Shown piece after piece: positions 1 through 4,945 of a DNA stretch of 6,056 nucleotides (position 1 is the stretch's first letter; each line of letters starts with the position of its first letter). The translations under genes were made by a program, and so were the position numbers. This DNA is from Christiangramia sp. (GTDB lineage: Bacteria > Bacteroidota > Bacteroidia > Flavobacteriales > Flavobacteriaceae). Below the pieces are notes generated by a model. The model saw nothing but the letters and a program-made list of their open reading frames with translations. It was not told the DNA's origin and ran no database searches. The stretch spans positions 1-6,056 of the forward strand of contig JAHELO010000110.1 in the NCBI GenBank assembly GCA_024644145.1, given 5' to 3'.

Positions 1-742
1 GAATAAATAAAGGATCTTCTGAATCCATTACTTCAGGTTTGCATACCTCTGATGCATTCTCCATTAAGGGTTCCAGCCATTTATCACGTCCCTCCTTCAT
101 TGCAATTTCAGCACCGGTTCTTTTAGCTACCAGCACAGTTTCAACATCTGGACAATCTTCCAGCGCCTTATCAACAATTCCCTTTAGGTCTATGGTTTTA
201 TTTCCGCGGAAGGAACCATCAGATGTGATCATCATCTTACAATCTGCATCCAGGGTCCTGGTCGCAAGTGCCGAAGCAGAAAATCCTGCAAATACCACTG
301 AATGAATGGCACCTATACGGGCGCATGCCAGCACAGCATAAGCCAGCTCAGGGATCATGGGTAAATAAATGCACACCCTGTCCCCTTTCTCAATCCCATT
401 TTCTTTCAGGACATTAGCGAACTTGTTTACTTTTTTATGAAGCTCATTATAACTTAAGTGCAATGCCTCATCTTTGGGATCGTTAGGCTCCCAGATAATT
501 GCCGTTTTATCCCCCTGTGCAAGAAGATGACGGTCTATACAATTATCTGTGATATTAAGTTTTGCATTTTCGAACCACTTAACTTCGGGTTTTGAAAAAT
601 CCCAACTAAGAACGTTATCCCATTTTTTTCGCCATACAAAATGCTCTTCGGCTACTTCCTGCCAGAAATTTTCGGGTTCTCTAATAGATTTTCTATATAC
701 CTGAAAATATTCCTCAAGATTCTTAATGTGATAATTACTCAT
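1..742 (-). CDS. acs: Acetyl-CoA synthetase (AMP-forming), N-terminal part
   Basis: The N-terminal 247 residues of an acetate--CoA ligase read leftward from an ATG at 742 and run off the left edge with no stop codon. The enzyme makes acetyl-CoA from acetate, ATP and CoA through acetyl-adenylate in the cytoplasm. Seen: an ACAS N-terminal domain with EYFQVYRKSIREPENFW (11-27), the family signature WFENAKLN..NCIDRH (56-72), the start of the AMP-binding domain with LSYNELHKKVNKFANVLKENGIEKGDRVCIYLP (96-128), and ARIGAIHSVVFAGFSASALATR (141-162). S178-F-R-G-N-K matches the region where Acs enzymes have an RGGK-like CoA-contacting segment. The family is usually about 630-650 residues, so roughly 60 per cent is missing, including the P-loop-like YTSGSTG motif and the acetylated lysine. 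The start fits the family and has no Shine-Dalgarno sequence. A terminator-like hairpin lies just upstream at 761-797. Propionyl-CoA synthetase is the main alternative, but the signature favours Acs. Confidence 0.95.
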   Translation of the reverse strand, partial: MSNYHIKNLEEYFQVYRKSIREPENFWQEVAEEHFVWRKKWDNVLSWDFSKPEVKWFENAKLNITDNCIDRHLLAQGDKTAIIWEPNDPKDEALHLSYNELHKKVNKFANVLKENGIEKGDRVCIYLPMIPELAYAVLACARIGAIHSVVFAGFSASALATRTLDADCKMMITSDGSFRGNKTIDLKGIVDKALEDCPDVETVLVAKRTGAEIAMKEGRDKWLEPLMENASEVCKPEVMDSEDPLFI

Positions 743-760
743 GGTTCTGGTTGGTTAAAT

Positions 761-797
761 AAAAAAAAGCAAAACCGGAATATCCGGTTCTGCCTTT
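761..797 (-). terminator. Intrinsic terminator after purC, possible attenuator of acs
   Basis: On the minus strand, an 11-bp stem (plus-strand arms 769-779 and 783-793, one A.C mismatch, three-base loop 780-782) with a CCGG-rich core is followed by eight T residues (761-768). This is the standard Rho-independent pattern. It ends 91 to 127 nt after the purC stop codon and only 18 nt before the acs start. The natural reading is the purC transcript end. Because so little room remains for a separate acs promoter, it may also regulate read-through into acs. On the plus strand the hairpin lacks a comparable T-tract. Confidence 0.75.
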
Positions 798-887
798 AAA
801 ATTATTAAAACGTATGGAATCAAAAAAAAGATAATGAGTAAAAAGCAGAATAAAATTTAACCTCAGCCTTCCTCGATTATATATATG

Positions 888-1841
888 CTAATTAGCCTTT
901 AGATAGGTTTCTACATTCTGCTGAATTCGATTCTCAATATTAGAGACATCAGCTTTTATAAACTTTTCCCCGGTGATATTTTCATATAGTTCTATATACC
1001 TTTCAGAAACAGATTCAATATATTCATCACTCATTTCAGGCACGTTCTGCCCTTCAAGACCCTGAAAGCCATTAGCAATTAGCCACTGGCGAACAAATTC
1101 TTTTGAAAGCTGTTTTTGGGCTTCTCCATTTTCTTGTCTTTCCTCATATCCATTTTTATAGAAATACCGGGAAGAATCTGGAGTATGAATTTCGTCTATA
1201 AGTACAATCTCCCCTTCGGCAGTTTTACCAAATTCATATTTGGTATCTACAAGAATGAGATCCTGTTTCGCGGCTATTTCAGTACCCCGCTGGAATAATT
1301 TTCTTGTATAGTCTTCCAGTTGAATATAATCTTCTTCTGAAACGATACCGCGCTTAATAATATTTTCCCGCGAGATATCTTCATCATGATCTCCATGTTC
1401 TGCCTTGGTAGCCGGAGTAATGATGGGATTTGGAAACCTGTCGTTCTCTTTTAGACCCTCTGGCATAGCCACCCCACACAACTCCCTTTTTCCTGCTTTA
1501 TATTCCCTGGCGGCGTGGCCAGACATATATCCCCTAATCACCATTTCAACTTTAAAAGGTTCACACTTTTTACCGATGGCAACATTAGGATCTGGAGTTG
1601 CCTCCAGCCAGTTTGGAACAATGTCACTGGTCTTCTCCATCATTTTGGTCGCGATCTGGTTAAGTATTTGTCCTTTATAAGGAATGCCTTTGGGCATTAC
1701 CACATCAAAAGCCGAAAGCCTGTCTGAAGCTATCATGACCAGGCGATCATTATCCAGGGAATATACATCCCGTACTTTACCTTTATATACAGATTGCTGA
1801 CCGGGAAAATTAAAATTTGTGCTGGTTATTGTATTACTCAT
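888..1841 (-). CDS. purC: Phosphoribosylaminoimidazole-succinocarboxamide synthase (SAICAR synthetase)
   Basis: A complete 317-residue cytoplasmic enzyme of purine synthesis, which joins CAIR and aspartate with ATP hydrolysis to form SAICAR. Motifs seen in order: YKGKVRDVY (19-27, nucleotide-binding loop), SDRLSAFDV (39-47), [17 protein letters not shown] (98-114), the [19 protein letters not shown] segment (136-154), LVDTKYEFG (197-205), and [12 protein letters not shown] (215-226), which carries the substrate and metal-binding signature. The length fits the longer form of the family (about 300 residues, as in yeast Ade1) rather than the roughly 240-residue E. coli form. The extra C-terminal helices (about 245-317) are typical of that form. 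The ATG at 1841 puts the KGKVRD motif at the expected distance from the N-terminus. It lies 21 nt downstream of the phoH-like gene on the same strand, so the two are probably co-transcribed. The TAG stop is followed by the hairpin at 761-797. Confidence 0.97.
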   Translation of the reverse strand: MSNTITSTNFNFPGQQSVYKGKVRDVYSLDNDRLVMIASDRLSAFDVVMPKGIPYKGQILNQIATKMMEKTSDIVPNWLEATPDPNVAIGKKCEPFKVEMVIRGYMSGHAAREYKAGKRELCGVAMPEGLKENDRFPNPIITPATKAEHGDHDEDISRENIIKRGIVSEEDYIQLEDYTRKLFQRGTEIAAKQDLILVDTKYEFGKTAEGEIVLIDEIHTPDSSRYFYKNGYEERQENGEAQKQLSKEFVRQWLIANGFQGLEGQNVPEMSDEYIESVSERYIELYENITGEKFIKADVSNIENRIQQNVETYLKAN

Positions 1842-1862
1842 AAAGAGTTTTATCTAATATAT

Positions 1863-2816
1863 TTAATCGTTGTGTTCAATGGTTTTGTATGCTGCAATGA
1901 TCTTCTTAACAAGACGGTGACGAATCACATCCTTATCATCCAGGTAAACCATGCCTACTCCTTTAACATCCTTAAGTACCAGGAGAGCTTCTTTAAGACC
2001 TGAGATCACTCTTCTTGGAAGGTCAATCTGGCCGGGATCTCCGGTGATCATGAATTTAGCATTCTTACCCATACGGGTAAGGAACATCTTCATTTGAGCA
2101 TGCGTAGTATTCTGTGCTTCATCAAGGATTACAAAAGCATGGTCCAGGGTTCGTCCACGCATGAATGCCAATGGTGCTATCTGGATCACTCCTTTTTCTA
2201 TAAATATCTCTAGTTTTTCATGGGGGATCATATCCCTTAAAGCATCATAAAGCGGCTGCATGTATGGATCCAGCTTTTCCTTAAGGTCTCCCGGTAAAAA
2301 CCCCAGGTTCTCCCCGGCTTCTACCGCCGGCCTGGTTAGGATAATTCTTTTAACCTGCTTCTCTTTAAGCGCTTTTACTGCCAGGGCAACCCCTGTATAG
2401 GTTTTACCGGTACCGGCAGGGCCTATGGCAAAAACCAGGTCGTTCTTTTTAGTAAGTTCCACCATCTTACGCTGGTTAGCGGTCTGGGCTTTAATAACCT
2501 TCCCGCTAATGCCATGTACAATGGTTTCACCGCTTTCTTTCGATGTTTCGTAGTCTTCTTCACTCCGGCTGGTAAGTACCCGTTCAATGGTGTTTTCATC
2601 CAGCTTATTATATTTCCCGAAATGATCCATCAGCATAGAAAAACGCTTATCAAATTCTTCCAGCATTTCTTCATCTCCAAAGACACGAATCTTACTGCCC
2701 CTGGCTACTATTTTTAATTTTGGAAAATATTTTTTTAAAAGTTCAATATGTTCGTTCTGCTGCCCGAAAAATTCTCGAGGGCTAATTTCTGAGAGTTCAA
2801 TAAGAAGTTCGTTCAA
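1863..2816 (-). CDS. PhoH family P-loop ATPase, TTG start
   Basis: A complete 317-residue PhoH/PhoL-type cytoplasmic protein. Seen: an N-terminal KH-like region (about 1-95, with FPKLKIVARGSKIRVFGDEE at 31-50), then a PhoH domain with Walker A GPAGTGKT (132-139), the family segment TRPAVEAGENLGFLPGDLKEK (161-181), Walker B FVILDEAQN (228-236), the sensor-like MITGDPGQIDLP (256-267) and RHRLVKKII (299-307). Members bind and hydrolyse ATP. PhoH-like proteins are linked to RNA metabolism and often sit beside ybeY, which is not seen here, so the exact role is unknown. The start is a TTG at 2814-2816. The frame is closed upstream by a TGA at 2853-2855 with no ATG or GTG between. The next in-frame ATG codons (residues 61 and 63) would remove the conserved N-terminus. 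It is the first gene of the leftward phoH-purC unit and is divergent from the DUF62 gene. An E. coli-type phosphate-regulon role should not be assumed. Confidence 0.93.
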   Translation of the reverse strand: MNELLIELSEISPREFFGQQNEHIELLKKYFPKLKIVARGSKIRVFGDEEMLEEFDKRFSMLMDHFGKYNKLDENTIERVLTSRSEEDYETSKESGETIVHGISGKVIKAQTANQRKMVELTKKNDLVFAIGPAGTGKTYTGVALAVKALKEKQVKRIILTRPAVEAGENLGFLPGDLKEKLDPYMQPLYDALRDMIPHEKLEIFIEKGVIQIAPLAFMRGRTLDHAFVILDEAQNTTHAQMKMFLTRMGKNAKFMITGDPGQIDLPRRVISGLKEALLVLKDVKGVGMVYLDDKDVIRHRLVKKIIAAYKTIEHND

Positions 2817-2866
2817 AAGCTGTGGTTTTAAAGATGAAGCATTGTAGATTTTTCAGGTCATTTTAA

Positions 2867-2898
2867 TTTGTCCTTCGCGTTTCATTATCCTAATTTTG
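2867..2898 (+). promoter_or_regulatory. Bacteroidota-type promoter for the DUF62 gene
   Basis: TTTG at 2867-2870, a 20-nt spacer, then TAATTTTG at 2891-2898. This matches both elements of the Bacteroidota housekeeping promoter (TTG near -33 and TAnnTTTG near -7) at normal spacing. Transcription would start at about 2904, leaving a leader of about 120 nt before the ATG at 3027. It is the best promoter match I found in the window. It would drive the DUF62-ABM pair and perhaps gldFG. Confidence 0.7.
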
Positions 2899-2936
2899 AA
2901 ACCGAATTAATGGTATTTTTTTACCTTATAGCCTAA

Positions 2937-2966
2937 GCGAATCCCTAAAAATAAAATTATATTCGC
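2937..2966. repeat. 6-bp inverted repeat in the divergent promoter region
   Basis: GCGAAT at 2937-2942 and its exact reverse complement ATTCGC at 2961-2966, separated by an AT-rich 18-nt spacer. It lies between the two -7 elements, inside the leader of the rightward transcript and just downstream of the predicted leftward start. It could be a weak hairpin or a protein-binding site. Six base pairs is close to what chance allows in 210 nt. Confidence 0.3.
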
Positions 2967-2974
2967 CTTCTATA

Positions 2975-2982
2975 CAAACTTA
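2975..2982 (-). promoter_or_regulatory. Candidate -7 element for the phoH-purC unit
   Basis: On the minus strand this reads TAAGTTTG, a perfect TAnnTTTG. It would start transcription at about 2968 and give a leader of about 150 nt before the TTG start at 2816. No TTG is found at the matching -33 position (about 3003-3006), where the minus strand reads TTATC, so only one of the two elements is good. It is the only perfect -7 element on this strand in the intergenic region. Confidence 0.45.
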
Positions 2983-3026
2983 AGGAAAATTACCAGTCTC
3001 AGATAAAAAAATATTAACAATCGCCT

Positions 3027-3860
3027 ATGGCAATCATTACTTTAACGACCGATTTCGGAGAGAAGGATTATTTCGCTGGTGCGGTTAAAGGAGCTATCTA
3101 TAGCGAACTAAGTGAGGTGAAAATTGTTGATATTTCGCATTCTGTTTCCCCTTTCCATATTAGTGAGGCTGCCTATATAATTAAAAACGCATATAAGAGC
3201 TTTCCTAAGGGTACCATTCACATTATCGGGATAGATTCTGAACTTACTCCGGAAAACAAGCATCTGGCGGTAAAGCTGGATGAACATTATTTTATTTGTG
3301 CCAATAACGGGATCCTGTCTTTACTGGCTTCAGAAATAAGGCCTGAGAAGATCGTAGAGATCAACATACATGATAAGATACAAACCAATTTCCCGGTTCT
3401 GGATGTATTTGTAAAAGTGGCCTGCCATATTTCCCGCGGTGGAACCCTGGAAGTAATAGGTAAGAGCGTTAGCGAAATAAAGCATCTTAAGCAGTTTGAA
3501 CCTTTGATAAATTCTGAAAAGAACCAGATCCTGGGCCATGTTATTTATGTTGATAACTATGGGAATGTGATCACCAATATCTCCCGGAAATTATTTGAAA
3601 GTGTTGGTAAGGGCCGGACATTTAAAATTAGTGCGCGAAATGTAAACTTTAATGTGATCTATGAAACCTACAGCCACGCCATTAATTTCAACGTAGAAAA
3701 GGAGAAAAGAAAGGAAGAGGACGGCAAGAAACTGGCAGTATTTAACTCTGCCGGGTACATAGAGCTGGCCATGTATAAAAGTAATCCAAGTACGGTAGGC
3801 AGTGCAGCAAGTTTGTTCGGCCTGGAGTACCTGGATACCATAACAGTAAATTTTGAATAA
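3027..3860 (+). CDS. DUF62 / SAM hydroxide adenosyltransferase-family protein with altered active site
   Basis: A complete 277-residue cytoplasmic protein of the fold shared by SAM hydrolases (SAM plus water to adenosine plus methionine) and the fluorinase/chlorinase halogenases. Seen: N-terminal TLTTDFGEKDYFAGAVKG (6-22) with the ribose-binding Asp9, DISHSVSPF (35-43), ANNGILSLL (92-100), YVDNYGNVITNI (174-185, adenosine-binding Asp176/Asn180), and a C-terminal FNSAGYIELAMYKSNPSTVGSAASLFGL (239-266). The usual VVDPGVGTxRR segment aligns without gaps to GIDSELTPENK (68-78), which keeps Asp70 but has Asn77 for the conserved Arg. The usual FHGRD aligns to FPVLD (122-126), with Pro for His. The usual PDNG is ANNG. 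SAM binding therefore looks kept, while the known Asp-Arg-His water-activating triad looks broken. A Lys/Glu-rich loop lies at about 223-235. Its stop codon abuts the next gene's ATG. The family assignment is firm; the activity is uncertain. Confidence 0.9.
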   Translation: MAIITLTTDFGEKDYFAGAVKGAIYSELSEVKIVDISHSVSPFHISEAAYIIKNAYKSFPKGTIHIIGIDSELTPENKHLAVKLDEHYFICANNGILSLLASEIRPEKIVEINIHDKIQTNFPVLDVFVKVACHISRGGTLEVIGKSVSEIKHLKQFEPLINSEKNQILGHVIYVDNYGNVITNISRKLFESVGKGRTFKISARNVNFNVIYETYSHAINFNVEKEKRKEEDGKKLAVFNSAGYIELAMYKSNPSTVGSAASLFGLEYLDTITVNFE

Positions 3861-4157
3861 ATGTTTGTAAGAATAGTGAAGATGGGATTCCAGCCGGAAA
3901 AGATTGAAGAATTTCTGGCAAATTTTGAAGACAATAAAGACAAGATAAGAAACTTTGAAGGATGCCAGTTCCTTGAATTATACAGGGGCAAAGACAATAC
4001 GAACCAGTTTTTTACGTATAGTTACTGGAAAAATGAAGAAGCTCTTGAAAAATACAGAAATTCTGAACTCTTCAAACAGGTTTGGGCAAGCACTAAAGTG
4101 TTGTTCAACGAAAAACCGGAAGCCTGGAGCGTTGATAAAGTGGTAAGTTTGGAATAG
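3861..4157 (+). CDS. Small ABM-domain (dimeric alpha+beta barrel) protein
   Basis: A complete 98-residue protein resembling the antibiotic biosynthesis monooxygenase/quinol monooxygenase-like family. Seen: an N-terminal beta strand FVRIVKMGF (2-10), a helix QPEKIEEFLANFEDNKDKI (11-29), then the characteristic FEGCQFLELYRGKDNTNQFFTYSYWKNEEALEKYRNSELFKQVW pattern (32-75). This is the strand-strand-YW-helix arrangement of the fold, which normally works as a dimer. The protein contains no histidine, so an IsdG-type haem oxygenase with a His ligand is unlikely, and no catalytic residue or substrate can be named. The ATG directly follows the TAA of the DUF62 gene (TAAATG), so translation is probably coupled and a functional link is plausible. 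No signal peptide or membrane segment is seen. Confidence 0.85.
   Translation: MFVRIVKMGFQPEKIEEFLANFEDNKDKIRNFEGCQFLELYRGKDNTNQFFTYSYWKNEEALEKYRNSELFKQVWASTKVLFNEKPEAWSVDKVVSLE
4144..4151 (+). promoter_or_regulatory. Candidate -7 element upstream of gldF
   Basis: TAAGTTTG is a perfect TAnnTTTG match within the last codons of the ABM gene, 56 nt before the gldF ATG. A start at about 4157 would place the transcript 5' end at the beginning of the 50-nt gap. No TTG lies at the expected -33 position (nearest at 4132-4134 and 4101-4103). The site also encodes the protein C-terminus, so chance is a real possibility. Confidence 0.3.
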
Positions 4158-4207
4158 TGACAACTACTCTGGAAATATAAAACACTCAAATCAGATAACT
4201 GAAAAGC

Positions 4208-4945
4208 ATGCTGGCAATACTAAATAAAGAAATACGATCCTTTTTCTCTTCCCTTACCGGGTATCTTGTGATAGGTCTTTTTCTTATTGCCTGTGGATTT
4301 TTCCTTTTTGTATTTTCGGGAGGCTTCAATATCCTTGATAGCGGGTTTGCAGATCTTAAGCCCTTTTTTAGCCTGGCACCCTGGATCTTCCTGTTCCTGA
4401 TTCCTGCAATATCCATGAAAAGTTTTGCTGATGAAAAAAGGATGGGCACCATGGAAATCCTGCTTACCAAGCCTATCGGAATATGGAAACTGATCGCTGG
4501 GAAATACCTTGGGGTATTAGTATTAATTCTTCTAGCTATTATTCCCACTCTTCTCTATGTACTTACCATTAGTCAGCTGGGCAGACCAGTGGGAAATTTT
4601 GATGTGGGAGCCACCATTGGTTCATATTTTGGACTATTATTTTTAGGAGGTTGTTATGCCGCGATTGGCATATTCGCATCCAGTTTAAGTTCCAATCAGG
4701 TCGTTGCATTTCTCCTGGCAGTGTTTCTATGCTTTATAGGATATTACGCTTTTGAAGGCTTAAGCCAGACCAACATTTTTGGAACTTCAGGATATATCGT
4801 AGAATCTTTAGGCATCAGCTTTCATTACAAAAGCATTAGTCGTGGAGTGCTGGATACCCGAGACCTGATTTATTTTATAAGTTTTATTCTTTTGTTTTTG
4901 AAACTCACAGAGATCAATCTTTCAGGAACCAAGAACCGCCGATAA
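4208..4945 (+). CDS. gldF: Gliding motility ABC transporter permease GldF
   Basis: A complete 245-residue inner-membrane protein of the ABC-2 permease type. About six hydrophobic segments are seen, near residues 19-36, 53-70, 101-121, 137-158, 164-181 and 219-233. The cytoplasmic loop SFADEKRMGTMEILLTKPIGIWKLIAGKYLG (72-102) is a hallmark of GldF and related ABC-2 permeases and is expected to contact the ATPase. N-terminal LNKEIRSFFSSLTGYLVIGLFL (5-26) is typical of the family, and the length matches the usual roughly 240 residues. In Flavobacterium johnsoniae, GldF works with GldG and the ATPase GldA, and the transported substrate is not known. The stop codon overlaps the gldG start by one base (TAATG), indicating translational coupling. 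GldA is not encoded here, and in this phylum it commonly lies elsewhere. A gap of 50 nt with no terminator separates it from the ABM gene. Confidence 0.93.
   Translation: MLAILNKEIRSFFSSLTGYLVIGLFLIACGFFLFVFSGGFNILDSGFADLKPFFSLAPWIFLFLIPAISMKSFADEKRMGTMEILLTKPIGIWKLIAGKYLGVLVLILLAIIPTLLYVLTISQLGRPVGNFDVGATIGSYFGLLFLGGCYAAIGIFASSLSSNQVVAFLLAVFLCFIGYYAFEGLSQTNIFGTSGYIVESLGISFHYKSISRGVLDTRDLIYFISFILLFLKLTEINLSGTKNRR

Noticed and set aside
39..305. Plus-strand open frame opposite acs (88 codons)
   Set aside because: It lies wholly antisense to a clearly recognised acetyl-CoA synthetase and its translation resembles no known family.
807..814. TACGTTTT on the minus strand as a possible acs promoter -7 element
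   Set aside because: It misses the final G of TAnnTTTG, and the nearest TTG is only 6 nt upstream instead of about 20.
877..886. Short TATATATA-like run just after purC
   Set aside because: It is a few dinucleotide units in an AT-rich intergenic region, with no further structure.
734..1841. acs and purC share the same first nine coding bases (ATGAGTAAT)
   Set aside because: M-S-N is a common N-terminus and the match ends after nine bases. It is probably chance rather than a repeat.
1116..2003. Several plus-strand open frames opposite purC and phoH
   Set aside because: They are shadows of two strongly conserved genes, and one even crosses the purC/phoH junction. None has a recognisable motif or a promoter.
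2514..2717. Plus-strand open frame opposite the phoH N-terminal region
   Set aside because: Its translation shows no motif, and the minus-strand frame encodes the conserved PhoH N-terminus.
3668..3997. Minus-strand open frame of 109 codons across the DUF62/ABM junction
   Set aside because: It is antisense to two coherent genes, has low-complexity serine/leucine-rich composition, and no visible promoter or motif.
4158..4207. Search for a terminator between the ABM gene and gldF
   Set aside because: No stem of useful length and no T-tract is present, so I do not place a transcript end here.
4186..4548. Minus-strand open frame of 120 codons opposite gldF
   Set aside because: A basic, Ile/Arg-rich translation is what the complement of a hydrophobic membrane gene gives; the gldF frame is clearly the real one.
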